From an uncultured Saprospiraceae bacterium (GTDB lineage: Bacteria; Bacteroidota; Bacteroidia; Chitinophagales; Saprospiraceae), in NCBI GenBank assembly GCA_937959115.1, contig CALGAW010000042.1:1-41757 (forward strand): a stretch of 41,757 nucleotides of DNA, in the 5' to 3' direction. Every line of letters starts with the position of its first letter. Position 1 is the stretch's first letter. Under the pieces are notes generated by a model, which had not been told where the DNA came from, made no database searches, and saw only the letters and a program-made list of their open reading frames with translations. Shown in pieces: positions 17,163 to 26,420 of this stretch. The position numbers and the translations under genes are program-made.

Positions 17163-18143
17163 ATGCCTTCATTCCGTACTGAAATCAAGATTCCTCCTTC
17201 TAGCATTAAGATCAATCATCTATCGAATTGCTGGAGTATTGGTTCTTGCTTTGCAGAAAATATTGGACAGCGATTGCAGGAAGACAAATTCCAGTTGTTG
17301 TTGAATCCTATGGGAATAATTTATAACCCCATTTCAATCACGCAAACAATTAACTGTATTTTAAGCGGTAAGCATTTTGTGAAAGATGACTTATTTGAAC
17401 ATGAATCACAATGGCATAGTTTCTTACATCATGGTTCCTTTTCTAATACGGATCCAGTTACTTGTCTAAGTCGAATCAATCAACAAATAGATCAAGCAAA
17501 ATCAAGCTTACAAACGCTCGATGTCCTTTTGCTAACACTAGGAACGGCCCACTGCTTTAAACACATACCAACAAGCAAGATAGTCGCCAACTGCCACCGG
17601 CTTCCAAATCAAGAGTTTGAGCGCATCCGCTTATCACCTAAACTGATCATCGATGAACTAAAAACTGTTCTCGAGCAATTGAAGCAGGCAGCTCCCAATG
17701 CACACGTACTGTTGACGGTGAGCCCTGTGCGTTATTTGAGAGATGGATTGATATCTAGTACTCGCAGCAAAGCGGCACTGTTATTAGCTGTTGATGCCTT
17801 GGTTAAACAGTTAGACTTTGTGTCCTATTTTCCCGCTTATGAACTGGTCATGGATGATCTAAGAGACTATCGGTTTTTTGATACAGACATGGCGCACCCC
17901 AATCAATTGGCAGTCGACTATGTGTACGACAAATTTCAGCAAACTTACCTTCTAGAGGATACGGTGCAATTAACCAAGCAGTTAAGACAGTTTAAGCAAG
18001 CGATGGCACACAGGCCTAAAGGAGTCGACTCAGCACAGCACAAGCAGTTTAAAGCGCAACAGCGGGCGAAACTACAAGATTTGTTAGAGATCTATCCTTA
18101 TTTAGATATGGGGGAGGAGATGGCTTATTTTGAGGATGCCTGA
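17163..18143 (+). CDS. GSCFA domain protein
   Basis: The ATG at 17163 gives 326 residues beginning MPSFRTEIKIPPS, the usual start of this family. The name motif is present as SIGSCFAENIGQRL near residue 28. Other family features are NPMGIIYNP, LLLTLGTAHCF, and VLLTVSPVRYLRDG, plus a late DMAHPNQLAVDYVYDKF. These match the blocks of SGNH-like hydrolases (GxSxxA, GT, and a final DxxHP), so it is probably a cytoplasmic esterase or acyltransferase of unknown substrate. The longer frame from a TTG at 17121 would begin upstream of the likely transcription start. It converges on pyrH. Confidence 0.88.
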   Translation: MPSFRTEIKIPPSSIKINHLSNCWSIGSCFAENIGQRLQEDKFQLLLNPMGIIYNPISITQTINCILSGKHFVKDDLFEHESQWHSFLHHGSFSNTDPVTCLSRINQQIDQAKSSLQTLDVLLLTLGTAHCFKHIPTSKIVANCHRLPNQEFERIRLSPKLIIDELKTVLEQLKQAAPNAHVLLTVSPVRYLRDGLISSTRSKAALLLAVDALVKQLDFVSYFPAYELVMDDLRDYRFFDTDMAHPNQLAVDYVYDKFQQTYLLEDTVQLTKQLRQFKQAMAHRPKGVDSAQHKQFKAQQRAKLQDLLEIYPYLDMGEEMAYFEDA

Positions 18144-18270
18144 TTAATTAATTACTTACTTAGGCAGGCCTTATCTTATTCACTGAGGTCATAGGGAACT
18201 TGAAAGGTTCAGAAAAACCACATTCAATATTCTGCTGTCGATCGCTTTAGTGTTTGATATACCGTTCGAA

Positions 18271-18987
18271 CTACCCATTCTCCACCAACGTCCCAACCCG
18301 CTCGCCATTAATGATGCGAAGCAAATTATCACTCTTATTAATGTCAAAGACGATAATAGGTCTGTTGTTTTCTTGGCACATTGTGAAGGCCGTCATATCC
18401 ATTACATTTAGCTTAGCGGAGATGACTTTGTCGAATGATACGACATCGTACTTCGTAGCTGTTGGGTCTTTCTCTGGATCAGCCGTGTAGATACCGTCTA
18501 CTCTCGTTCCTTTAAGGATGACATCTGCATCTATCTCATTCGCTCTTAGTGCAGCGGCAGAATCTGTGGTGAAATATGGATTTCCAGTCCCAGCGCTAAA
18601 GATCACAACTCTACCTTTTTCAAGATGTCTGATGGCGCGTCTTCGGATATAGGGTTCAGCAATTTGGTTCATTTCGATGGCAGATACCAGTCGAGTGTAG
18701 AGGCCGACTTTTTCTAGGGCAGCTTGGAGCGCCATTCCGTTCATAACGGTTCCTAGCATTCCCATATAGTCTGCTTGGGCGCGAGGAATTCCTGTTTCTT
18801 TGGCTTGTAGACCACGAAAAATGTTGCCACCACCGATAACGACAGCGACCTGTACACCAGCGTCTACGATTTGTTTGATTTGATTACTGTAGTGAACCAG
18901 CATACTTGGGTCAATCCCAAATTTCTTATCACCCAAAAGTGATTCACCGCTTAATTTTAGTAAGATTCTGTTGAACTTGATAGGCAT
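18271..18987 (-). CDS. pyrH: UMP kinase
   Basis: This 238-residue enzyme phosphorylates UMP to UDP with ATP and belongs to the amino-acid-kinase fold. The phosphate loop KLSGESL is at 12-18, the second glycine loop [10 protein letters not shown] near 51, and [19 protein letters not shown] near 155-175. [13 protein letters not shown] near the end is also standard. Length is normal for the hexameric bacterial enzyme. In many bacteria pyrH follows rpsB-tsf and precedes frr. Here a terminator separates it from tsf, and frr is not next to it; a GSCFA gene converges instead. It therefore needs its own promoter in the 18988-19056 gap. Confidence 0.96.
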   Translation of the reverse strand: MPIKFNRILLKLSGESLLGDKKFGIDPSMLVHYSNQIKQIVDAGVQVAVVIGGGNIFRGLQAKETGIPRAQADYMGMLGTVMNGMALQAALEKVGLYTRLVSAIEMNQIAEPYIRRRAIRHLEKGRVVIFSAGTGNPYFTTDSAAALRANEIDADVILKGTRVDGIYTADPEKDPTATKYDVVSFDKVISAKLNVMDMTAFTMCQENNRPIIVFDINKSDNLLRIINGERVGTLVENG

Positions 18988-19056
18988 AATCTAGTTAAAA
19001 GTTTAAGTAGTCTTCAGAAATTAATAGTTAATAACTAATCATTGTTTTATCATTAG

Positions 19057-19087
19057 GCAAAAAAAAAGAGCGAATAAATCGCTCTTT
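19057..19087 (-). terminator. Rho-independent terminator of the rplM-rpsI-rpsB-tsf operon
   Basis: On the minus strand AAAGAGCG pairs with CGCTCTTT across a 7-base loop and is followed by a run of nine T residues, beginning 8 bases after the tsf stop codon. Confidence 0.88.
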
Positions 19088-19094
19088 CAATAAT

Positions 19095-19928
19095 TTAACT
19101 TCCGAGTGCCACATGTCGAAATGCGGTGACGGTGAGATCATTGTCAACACCTTTAAGGTAAGCGCTAACGGTTTCTTTACCGCTTCCCTTCACGTATTCC
19201 TGATTTAGTAGCGTATTCTCTTTATAGAACTTCCCGAGTTTACCTTGAGCGATTCGCTCTAGTAAGTTATCAGGTTTCCCTTCAGCGCGGGCTTGTTCCA
19301 TACCGATCTCGATTTCTTTTTCAACAAGTGTAGCGTCTACACCATCTTTATCCACAGCGATTGGATTCATAGCAGCAACTTGCATTGCAACGTTTTTACC
19401 AACCTCTTGGTTATCGCCTTCTTTGTTTAATCCAATCAACACGCCTCTTTTGTAACCAGCGTGAATGTAAGGAACAACACTAGGAGCTTCAAGCCATTCG
19501 TAACTAGATATTTCTACCTTTTCACCAATAACACCTACTTGTTCAGTCACTTTTTGACCTATTGTTAGACCGCTTTCAAATTCAAGATCTAGTAAAGCGT
19601 CTTTTGAGTTTGGAAATTGGTTAAGCGCGATATCTGCTATTTTCTTAGCGAAATTAACAAAGTCGTCATTTTTAGCAACGAAGTCAGTTTCGCAGCTTAA
19701 GTTTATTGCAATTCCTTTCTTGGAATCATTAGAGGCAAGAGCGATAACAACACCTTCGTTGGTTTCTCTGTCTGCACGTTTAGCAGAAAGCTTTTGACCA
19801 TTTTTTCTAAGGTTGTCTTTTGCCAATTCGATATCCCCGTTGGAAGCTTCCAACGCTTTTTTGCAATCCATCATTCCTGCTCCAGTTTCTCGGCGCAGTA
19901 TAGCGACATCTTTTGCTGTAATTTTCAT
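19095..19928 (-). CDS. tsf: Translation elongation factor Ts
   Basis: EF-Ts exchanges GDP for GTP on EF-Tu. The 277 residues begin with the UBA-like domain (LRRETGAGMMDCKKALEASNG) and contain the key EF-Tu contact motif CETDFVAKNDDF near residue 80. The core and dimerisation regions follow, with a late DNLLERIAQGKLGKF and a C-terminal strand region. Length matches bacterial EF-Ts. It is the last gene of the ribosomal operon, 42 bases after rpsB, with a strong terminator directly behind it. Confidence 0.97.
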   Translation of the reverse strand: MKITAKDVAILRRETGAGMMDCKKALEASNGDIELAKDNLRKNGQKLSAKRADRETNEGVVIALASNDSKKGIAINLSCETDFVAKNDDFVNFAKKIADIALNQFPNSKDALLDLEFESGLTIGQKVTEQVGVIGEKVEISSYEWLEAPSVVPYIHAGYKRGVLIGLNKEGDNQEVGKNVAMQVAAMNPIAVDKDGVDATLVEKEIEIGMEQARAEGKPDNLLERIAQGKLGKFYKENTLLNQEYVKGSGKETVSAYLKGVDNDLTVTAFRHVALGS

Positions 19929-19970
19929 GATAAAAATATACTTTAAGGTTGTTAATTAACTGTATAAAAT

Positions 19971-20693
19971 TTAGCTTTTAGCGCTTTCTTTTGCTGCTTT
20001 ATCCTGTGCTCTAGACGCTAATCCTTCTTTAATTTGCTCAGTAATGTATTGCGTTATAATCGCAATTGATTTTGAAGCATCATCATTTGCAGGAATTGGG
20101 TAATCCACATTTCCTGGATCTGAATTTGTGTCAACCATAGCAAAGGTTCTAATACCTAGTTTCTTTGCTTCAGCGAGTGCGATATGTTCGTGCATGATAT
20201 CAATAATGAACATCGCTGCTGGAATACGGTTTAGTTGAGCGATACCAGAAAGTACCCGTTCTAATTTTTCCTTTTCACGGGTAATCATTAGACGTTCTTT
20301 CTTAGTAATGTTTGTCAACGAACCATCTGCAAGCATTTTTTCATAGTTGTTCATCTTTTTGATGGACTTTCTGATTGTTGCAAAGTTCGTCATCATACCT
20401 CCTAACCAACGCTCGGTTACATAAGGCATGTTTACGCTTTTAGCAGCTTCAGAAACGATAACTCTCGCTTGCTTTTTAGTTGCTACGTAAAGGATTTTTT
20501 TACCTGATTTTGCGATTCCCTTTAACATATTCCCAGCGAGTTCCATGCACTCTGCTGTTTTGTTAAGGTCAATAATGTGAATCCCTTTCTTCTCCATGAA
20601 GATATAAGGAGACATCTTTGGATTCCATTTCTTTTTAAGGTGTCCAAAGTGTACACCTGCATCAAGCAATTCTTTATATGTAGGTTTTTCCAT
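19971..20693 (-). CDS. rpsB: 30S ribosomal protein S2
   Basis: S2 binds the head-body junction of the small subunit. The 240 residues contain LLDAGVHFGHLKKKWNPKMSPYIF at the start, VTERWLGGMMTNFATIRKSI in the middle, and the conserved FVDT-type block here as AMVDTNSDPGNVDYPIPANDD. The C-terminus is Lys/Ala/Ser-rich. It lies 33 bases after rpsI and 42 bases before tsf in the same operon. The start is fixed by the ATG directly before EKPTYKELL. Confidence 0.97.
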   Translation of the reverse strand: MEKPTYKELLDAGVHFGHLKKKWNPKMSPYIFMEKKGIHIIDLNKTAECMELAGNMLKGIAKSGKKILYVATKKQARVIVSEAAKSVNMPYVTERWLGGMMTNFATIRKSIKKMNNYEKMLADGSLTNITKKERLMITREKEKLERVLSGIAQLNRIPAAMFIIDIMHEHIALAEAKKLGIRTFAMVDTNSDPGNVDYPIPANDDASKSIAIITQYITEQIKEGLASRAQDKAAKESAKS

Positions 20694-20726
20694 GATCTTA
20701 ATCTCTTAAAAATAATATTATAAAAA

Positions 20727-21113
20727 TTAACGTTTTGAGAACTGGAAGCTTTTTCTTGCTTTTGGCTTACCATATTTCTTACGCTCTACAACTCTTGCAT
20801 CTCTTCTCAAGTATCGTTTCACTTTTAGTGGCGATCTAAACTCTTCATTGATTTTGATGAGAGCTCTTGAGATACCAAGTCGTATTGCTTGTGCTTGACC
20901 TTTAAAGCCACCACCAGAAACGTTAACATTAATATCGTATAAGTTAGCTACTTCAACTGTGTTGAGTGCATCAATCACATAGTACTGAATATGTGGTTGT
21001 GTAAAGTATTCGGTATAAGGCTTTCCGTTAACAGTAATTGTACCTGTTCCTTGAGAAAGATATACACGGGCAACAGAGGCCTTTCTTCTACCTAATGAAT
21101 TGATCATTTCCAT
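20727..21113 (-). CDS. rpsI: 30S ribosomal protein S9
   Basis: The 128 residues show the S9 pattern: LGRRKASVARVYL near the start, GTITVNGKPYTEYF, VSGGGFKGQAQAIRLGISRAL, and the basic tail RDARVVERKKYGKPKARKSFQFSKR that reaches the P-site tRNA. The conserved terminal SKR is intact. It follows rplM by 8 bases, the standard L13-S9 pair. ATG codons at 21113 and 21107 are both possible starts; the first is given. Confidence 0.97.
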   Translation of the reverse strand: MEMINSLGRRKASVARVYLSQGTGTITVNGKPYTEYFTQPHIQYYVIDALNTVEVANLYDINVNVSGGGFKGQAQAIRLGISRALIKINEEFRSPLKVKRYLRRDARVVERKKYGKPKARKSFQFSKR

Positions 21114-21121
21114 AATTGATC

Positions 21122-21565
21122 TTAAAATTTAAATAGTTCTGGTTTCTGAGCCTTGTGTTTGTGCTCAGATCCGCCATAAACATATAGTTTCTTATACATT
21201 TGGCGACCTAATTTATTTTTAGGCAACATTCCTTTTACACTGTTTTCGATTAGTGCGTAAGGTTTCTTTTCTACCAATCTTTTTGCATTGATAGAACGTT
21301 GTCCTCCTGGATATCCCGTGTAGTGCAAGTAAACTTTATCCTGCATCTTATTTCCGGTCAATCTTACTTTTTCTGCATTGATGACAATCACATTGTCTCC
21401 TGTATCTACATGCGGAGTATAGCTAGGCTTATGTTTGCCTCTCAATACCGTTGCAATCTTAGAGCACAGACGGCCTAATGTTTTGCCTTCTGCATCTACA
21501 ATATACCACTTGCGTTCTACTTCACTGGCTTTTGCAGACTTGGTTCTGTAACTTAATGTATCCAC
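21122..21565 (-). CDS. rplM: 50S ribosomal protein L13
   Basis: The 147-residue L13 begins with a GTG codon (reads [27 protein letters not shown]). Characteristic segments are [39 protein letters not shown], and [24 protein letters not shown]. It heads the rplM-rpsI-rpsB-tsf operon. The leader between the promoter element and the start is about 65 bases; no obvious autoregulatory fold was identified. Confidence 0.96.
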   Translation of the reverse strand: MDTLSYRTKSAKASEVERKWYIVDAEGKTLGRLCSKIATVLRGKHKPSYTPHVDTGDNVIVINAEKVRLTGNKMQDKVYLHYTGYPGGQRSINAKRLVEKKPYALIENSVKGMLPKNKLGRQMYKKLYVYGGSEHKHKAQKPELFKF

Positions 21566-21632
21566 AATTAATAATTTTTAATACTGGCTTATTTTAATTG
21601 ATAATTGAAACGCTGTCCAAATTATCGGAGTG

Positions 21633-21640
21633 CAAAGGTA
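21633..21640 (-). promoter_or_regulatory. Promoter of the rplM ribosomal operon
   Basis: On the minus strand TACCTTTG followed by CACTCC is a textbook Bacteroidota -7 element, with CTTG about 20 bases upstream as the -33. It lies 68 bases from the rplM start and is the best promoter in the window. Confidence 0.75.
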
Positions 21641-21856
21641 ATTTTTAATATGATCATCTACAAGCTTTTTTGAAAAAAAGTCTACTATTGATTTTGTAAT
21701 GGGTTGATAATCAGTTAAAATATCGCACGTATATTTTTTCAATGAAGAAGATTTATTAATAAATCGAAGTCAAAATGAACTCAAAAAGGGCATTTATTGA
21801 TAATCAACCGTCTAAATTCAATTATTCATCTAATAATTAAGAATATTTTTATTTGT

Positions 21857-21864
21857 TAACTTGC
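21857..21864 (+). promoter_or_regulatory. Possible -7 element of the nitroreductase gene
   Basis: TAACTTGC resembles the TAnnTTTG element and would start transcription near 21870, just before the ATG at 21879. It overlaps the alternative TTG start at 21861, arguing against that start. Confidence 0.35.
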
Positions 21865-21878
21865 ATAAAATTCCACCG

Positions 21879-22460
21879 ATGACCTTATCTCCAGACGCAG
21901 TTAACCAACTCATTCGTTCTAGACGTTCGATCTATCCTAAAAACTACACGAGCGAACCGATTGACCGCTCTGTGCTAACAAACATCCTTGAAAATGCCAA
22001 CTGGGCACCCACACACAGAATGACAGAACCATGGCGCTTCAAAGTCATTGCAAATGAGACTAGACAACTGCTTGGTAAACTATTAGCCAATTGGTACAAG
22101 CAAAACACCCACCCATCCTCCTACAAAGAAAGCAAATACGAGAAAACACTACACAAACCGAGTAAATCAGCTTATGTGATTGCTGTTTGTATGCAACGCG
22201 ACCCCAAAAAATCAGTTCCCGAGTTTGAAGAAATCTGTGCTACAGCCTGCGCAGTTCAAAATATGCTACTCTCCGCTTGGTCATATGGACTAGGCGCTTA
22301 TTGGAGTACCCCCAAAGCTATAAACAGTCCAGAGGTGAGCAGTTTTTTAAAACTAGATACAGGGGAACAATGCCTTGGATTTGTTTTTATGGGACACCAT
22401 AATCTACCTCAATTTCAAGGGAAAAGAGGACCAATAGAAGAGAAAGTTGTTTGGTTATAA
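21879..22460 (+). CDS. Nitroreductase-family flavoprotein
   Basis: The ATG at 21879 gives 193 residues. RSRRSIYPKNYTSEPID near the start supplies the basic FMN-phosphate contacts, and ANWAPTHRMTEPWRFKVI is the dimer-flavin block of the NfsB/YdjA-like family. Near the middle, ATACAVQNMLLSAWSYGLGAYWSTP provides the second flavin contact, and GFVFMGHH lies near the end. Such enzymes use NAD(P)H to reduce nitro or quinone compounds; natural substrates are usually unknown. No signal peptide. It stands alone, divergent from the ribosomal operon. The short length fits the YdjA-like branch. Confidence 0.9.
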   Translation: MTLSPDAVNQLIRSRRSIYPKNYTSEPIDRSVLTNILENANWAPTHRMTEPWRFKVIANETRQLLGKLLANWYKQNTHPSSYKESKYEKTLHKPSKSAYVIAVCMQRDPKKSVPEFEEICATACAVQNMLLSAWSYGLGAYWSTPKAINSPEVSSFLKLDTGEQCLGFVFMGHHNLPQFQGKRGPIEEKVVWL

Positions 22461-22683
22461 AATTAAAATAAACTACTGTATATTAGCGTATTGCAAACTG
22501 TTGTTCAAAAAGATGTTCGAGTAAAATATACAGATTATTTGATAATGGCACATTTTTGGAAACTTAACAGTGAATGGATTATGTGATATAACATATCTTT
22601 CACGCATTAAATATTGAAAAATAGCATAAAATCATTGTTCTATCTAATCGTAACAAAGCAAACAATAACATAAATTTCACAAA

Positions 22684-23484
22684 ATGAGAGGAAAATATTT
22701 AATCTTGGGAATCATACTAGCCGTCGGGGTCATCATCATCGGATGCGAAGCGACTAAAAAAGCAGTGAGCGAAGTCAACGCTTTTCCCATAGCAGACGAC
22801 ATTAAACTTGGGAAACAAGTCAGTGATCAGATTGCTGCCGACCCTAAGCAGTTTCCCATACTACCAGAAGCAAGTAATCAACAGGTTTACAGCTATGTAA
22901 AAGGCATTCGGGATAAAATTTTGAACACAGGCAAGGTGAAATACAAAAACACTTTTAAGTGGGAACTGAAAATAATTGATGATGATAAGACATTAAACGC
23001 TTTTGTGACGCCTGGTGGCTACATTTATATCTATACCGGCCTCATCAAATTCCTTGATACTGAAGACCAACTAGCTGGTGTGATGGGACATGAGATAGCT
23101 CACGCTGACCGAAGACACTCCACTCGTCAAATGACTAAAAGCGGCGCTTTGGGAATGTTAAGTAAAGCTGTACTCGGAGACCAAAATGCAGTCGGCCAAG
23201 TCGTGAATGGTTTGATCGGATTGAAGTTTAGCCGATCTAGCGAGGAAGAAGCTGATAAGTACTCTGTAAGTTACCTTTGTAGCACAAATTATAAGGCTGA
23301 CGGAGCTGCTGGGTTTTTCGTCAAAATGAAAGGAAAAGGAGGAGCACCTCCAAAATTCTTAAGCACACATCCTGTTTCTACAGATAGAATTAAAGACATC
23401 AAGCTGGAATCTAGAAGGCTAGGTTGTAAAGGCGCGGGTGCTGGATTTGGAACATACGATAGAATTAAAAATTTGTTGAAGTAG
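22684..23484 (+). CDS. M48-family zinc metalloprotease, lipoprotein
   Basis: The 266-residue protein has a lipoprotein signal (Cys21 in IIIGCEATKK). The zinc site HEIAH is at 136-140 in VMGHEIAHADRRHSTRQM, and the third ligand is probably Glu187 in the ExxAD motif (SSEEEADKYS). NAFVTPGGYIYIYTGLI before it and THPVSTDRIKDI after it are typical of the soluble BepA/LoiP-like M48 branch, which degrades misassembled outer-membrane proteins. The long gap upstream and 36-base gap to the next lipoprotein gene suggest a two-gene operon. A late CKGAGAG tail is not conserved. Confidence 0.92.
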   Translation: MRGKYLILGIILAVGVIIIGCEATKKAVSEVNAFPIADDIKLGKQVSDQIAADPKQFPILPEASNQQVYSYVKGIRDKILNTGKVKYKNTFKWELKIIDDDKTLNAFVTPGGYIYIYTGLIKFLDTEDQLAGVMGHEIAHADRRHSTRQMTKSGALGMLSKAVLGDQNAVGQVVNGLIGLKFSRSSEEEADKYSVSYLCSTNYKADGAAGFFVKMKGKGGAPPKFLSTHPVSTDRIKDIKLESRRLGCKGAGAGFGTYDRIKNLLK

Positions 23485-23520
23485 CCTGTCTTAATCTTCA
23501 TTCACCATAAACTACAGATT

Positions 23521-25020
23521 ATGAAACATCGAACCATCCAATTTGCCTTGATAGTCATAGCTTCATTGCTTGTCATCGGCTGCAGCGGATCCAAGAAAAC
23601 TGCAAAAAATAAAACAACTGAACCAGAAGAAAAACCAGTAGTGGTAAAGCCGAATCCCACTGAGAAATGTATCACGTTTACCTCAAGTGGTGATAAAGAT
23701 AAAGCCATCAAAGCACATGTGTTGTACAGAGATTACATGAAACAGGATAACCTTACTGAGGCATTCCCATTCTGGGAAAAAGCATATGGTATGGCTCCCG
23801 CAGCGGACGGAAATCGACCATTCCATTTTACAGATGGTATTAAGATTTACAAGCATTTTCTGAAAACAGAATCAGACGCTTCTAAAAAAGAACTGTACAA
23901 AGGGAAAATTCTTGCACTGCATGATGAGCGCATCAAATGCTACCAAAAAGAAGGATACGTATTAGGGAGAAAAGCTTCCGATATGATGTATTACACAGAT
24001 TCTTCGCCAAGTGAAATTTATGGTACAGCTAAAAAATCTGTTGATTTGCAAGGAAATAAAACAGAATACTTAGTGCTGTTTCCTTATGCAAATGCCGTGA
24101 TTGACTTGTACAAAGCTGGAAAGAAAACTCCGGGTGAGGCAAGAGGTGTCCTTGCTAAAGTCCAACAAATTGCTGATGCCAATATTAAGGATCCAGAGCA
24201 GTCAAAAAACAAAGAGAAATACAAAACAGCGCTAGAGCAAGTTGAAGATTTATTCTCTTATACTTCAAGAAGTGCAGAAGGATTACCTGCTTTGTTTGAT
24301 TGCAATTACTATATAGAAAAAACAAAGCGTGATTATCCAACGATGCCATCTGATTTAGATGGATTGGAAAATGTACTAGGACGTTTATACCAAAATGGTT
24401 GTGATGAAAGCCACCCATTTTATAATCAATACTTCTCTAAACTAAAGCAATTGCGTATTGATAATATGGAACCGATCGTAACGACTACGACCACCACAAC
24501 CTCTGGAGCGGAAAGCCCCTTGTCAAAAGGGACAAGATGTCTGAAGGCAGGTGACAACCAATGTGCCATCAATCATTACAAAGAGGTGTTGGACAGTCCT
24601 GACTATACACAAGACAAAAAGGCAAAAATCGCACTACGGATTGCAAAAATCTACTACGGAGAACTAAAAGACAAGTCTTCAGCCAGAGTTTATGCGCGCA
24701 AAGCGGCAAAATTAAATCCAAATTGGGGAGAACCGTATTTCTTGATTGGCAACATGTATGCATCTAGCGGAAAAGATTGTGGCTCAGGAACTGGTTTCAA
24801 CAGCCAGCGGACGGTTTGGGTGGCAATTGATCAGTGGAGACGCGCGATCTCAGTTGATCCTGGCTCATCGGCTGCCCAGAAATCACAACAACGAATTAAT
24901 GAATACAAGCAGTACATGCCTAGCCAAGAGCAAATTTTTATGCGCTCTTTAAAAGACGGTCAATCGTATACCGTTACTTGCTGGATCAATGAATCGACTA
25001 AGGTTCGGTTTGTGAAGTAG
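23521..25020 (+). CDS. TPR-like lipoprotein
   Basis: This 499-residue protein has a lipoprotein signal with Cys21 (VIGCSGSKK), then a Lys/Glu/Pro linker. The body is helical: YRDYMKQDNLTEAFPFWEKAYGMAP near residue 75 has tetratricopeptide spacing, and the C-terminal part (about 340-440) has clearer TPRs (AKIALRIAKIYYGELKD, then PYFLIGNMYASSGKDCG). A Thr-rich hinge (TTTTTTTSGAE) near 325 separates the halves. It resembles Bacteroidota proteins of unknown function thought to scaffold envelope complexes. It ends at a strong terminator. Pairing with the M48 protease suggests quality-control work, but this is inference. Confidence 0.75.
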   Translation: MKHRTIQFALIVIASLLVIGCSGSKKTAKNKTTEPEEKPVVVKPNPTEKCITFTSSGDKDKAIKAHVLYRDYMKQDNLTEAFPFWEKAYGMAPAADGNRPFHFTDGIKIYKHFLKTESDASKKELYKGKILALHDERIKCYQKEGYVLGRKASDMMYYTDSSPSEIYGTAKKSVDLQGNKTEYLVLFPYANAVIDLYKAGKKTPGEARGVLAKVQQIADANIKDPEQSKNKEKYKTALEQVEDLFSYTSRSAEGLPALFDCNYYIEKTKRDYPTMPSDLDGLENVLGRLYQNGCDESHPFYNQYFSKLKQLRIDNMEPIVTTTTTTTSGAESPLSKGTRCLKAGDNQCAINHYKEVLDSPDYTQDKKAKIALRIAKIYYGELKDKSSARVYARKAAKLNPNWGEPYFLIGNMYASSGKDCGSGTGFNSQRTVWVAIDQWRRAISVDPGSSAAQKSQQRINEYKQYMPSQEQIFMRSLKDGQSYTVTCWINESTKVRFVK

Positions 25021-25097
25021 GGTGTAAGTGCTTAGGAATTCGTGAATAGTTCTCAAGAGGCATTGACGTTGTAACGAGTGTTATTCTAAAATATTTA

Positions 25098-25131
25098 ATG
25101 GTAAGAAGTGAAATTGCTTCTTGCCATTTTT
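25098..25131 (+). terminator. Rho-independent terminator of the M48-TPR operon
   Basis: ATGGTAAGAAG pairs with CTTCTTGCCAT (one G-U pair) across an 8-base loop and runs into TTTTTC, 78 bases after the TPR gene stop. Confidence 0.82.
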
Positions 25132-25157
25132 CTTTGTATAGCCCGATAGTCTTAATA

Positions 25158-25235
25158 AATCTGTGTTACTCTGTAATGTCTGTTTTTTCTACTAGCGACT
25201 GGATATAACGAATGCGTATTTTTTAACCACAGATT
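25158..25235. repeat. Inverted-repeat remnant with AATCTGTG / CCACAGATT arms
   Basis: AATCTGTGTTA (25158-25168) and TAACCACAGATT (25224-25235) are near-reverse complements enclosing 55 bases. The arms resemble a short CTGTG-type intergenic repeat common in this phylum. No gene lies inside. Confidence 0.45.
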
Positions 25236-25335
25236 TTGCATAGATCAATTGATAAGCTAGGCAGTATAAACGACTACGAACTCTAGTTCACAATTCCAAT
25301 GTATTGAAATACCGACTTGATAAGATGTTTTGGTT

Positions 25336-26139
25336 TTAGAACCCTGGACACTTCACATTTGCAAAGTTATAAGCAACTCCGATTCCGATGAATCCGAACA
25401 TATCACGTGCTTGGCTGTCGCCACGCTGTCTTCCTGCCATTCCGATCGGTGCTTCAACAACCTCATAGCTTCGATCTGCTAGTAAGGGGGCAATTGCTCC
25501 TCTGTCATTTGCAAGGGCTTGTGCGTCGACATATTCTCGGCTGACATCATCAAAGTAATCAGTAAATAGACTTCGTCCACTCACTTCAAAATTCAGACTC
25601 CAGAAGAAGTTTAGGTCAAACTTAAGACCGATACCATAGGTCAATGCAGGCTGTATTAATGAGTACTCCTGATTTTTGCCTTGCCCTTCCGTACCTAATT
25701 GTTGTAAGTGATACCATTCACCGTTCAATTTTGCTCTTGGATCAAAGAAATAAGCTCCGCCACCTGCAAACAGATATGGCGTAAAGAAATGATCTCGTGA
25801 TCCGTGAATGTATTGTAGGAAATGAAATTCGAATTGCAAGGAAGCGTCAACCACATCTGTCTCAAAGCTGAGATTTCGGGCCTTCTGCCAAGTGAATTTA
25901 GAATACTCATCTTTAAATCCGAGACGGGTATAATTTGCGCCTAGTTTAATGGCAAGTCGCTCATTAAAGTTGTAGCGTCCAAAGACTCCACCAGCAGGTC
26001 CTGGATGTGTCATATTAAAATTGGTGTTTAGATCCCCAAAATAATAAGAAACACCGCCCCAGCCACCTAATTCATAGGTTTGCGCGGATGCAATGATGCT
26101 TGCAAACAGAAAACTGATGATGATTAATGTCTTTTTCAC
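25336..26139 (-). CDS. DUF6089 / PorG-like outer-membrane beta-barrel
   Basis: This 267-residue protein uses a GTG start and has a signal peptide ending SAQ (residue 19). The body is a small beta-barrel: ELGGWGGVSYYFGDLN at the start, alternating aromatic strands, the conserved FTPYLFAGGGAYFFDP, YSLIQPALTYGIGLKFDL, and a final FIGIGVAYNF strand. This pattern is DUF6089, the family that includes the type IX secretion protein PorG. The gene could be porG or a paralogue; adjacent genes do not settle it. With GldD earlier in the window it supports a functional gliding/T9SS background. It ends CPGF, an unusual short tail after the last strand. Confidence 0.8.
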   Translation of the reverse strand: MKKTLIIISFLFASIIASAQTYELGGWGGVSYYFGDLNTNFNMTHPGPAGGVFGRYNFNERLAIKLGANYTRLGFKDEYSKFTWQKARNLSFETDVVDASLQFEFHFLQYIHGSRDHFFTPYLFAGGGAYFFDPRAKLNGEWYHLQQLGTEGQGKNQEYSLIQPALTYGIGLKFDLNFFWSLNFEVSGRSLFTDYFDDVSREYVDAQALANDRGAIAPLLADRSYEVVEAPIGMAGRQRGDSQARDMFGFIGIGVAYNFANVKCPGF

Positions 26140-26174
26140 GATATGCTGTTTAACGAATAAGCCAATTTATTACA

Positions 26175-26182
26175 CGAAAGTA
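26175..26182 (-). promoter_or_regulatory. -7 element for the DUF6089 gene
   Basis: On the minus strand TACTTTCG with TTTA about 18 bases upstream fits the Bacteroidota promoter pattern; the GTG start is about 36 bases downstream. Confidence 0.45.
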
Positions 26183-26420
26183 TTGAAGGAATGTTTTAAA
26201 TAAACGATTGAATTTTCATTTTATTTCGAATACTTATTAAATTCCTAACAAATATCTTACCTTTTTATAAGAACTTGTGAAATTACATAAATCTTACGGG
26301 AGTTCGGGGGATTCTGACGAATATCTTGCTTTTGATGAATATTTGATGATTTTCTAGAAGAAGGAATCTTCACTTTTAGGAATTAGACCTGAAATTCACA
26401 CGATTCGTTAACGTTTCGCT

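Noticed and set aside
22461-22683. GTTCGAGTA, resembling a tRNA T-loop, upstream of the M48 gene
   Set aside because: No acceptor, D or anticodon stems can be drawn around it.
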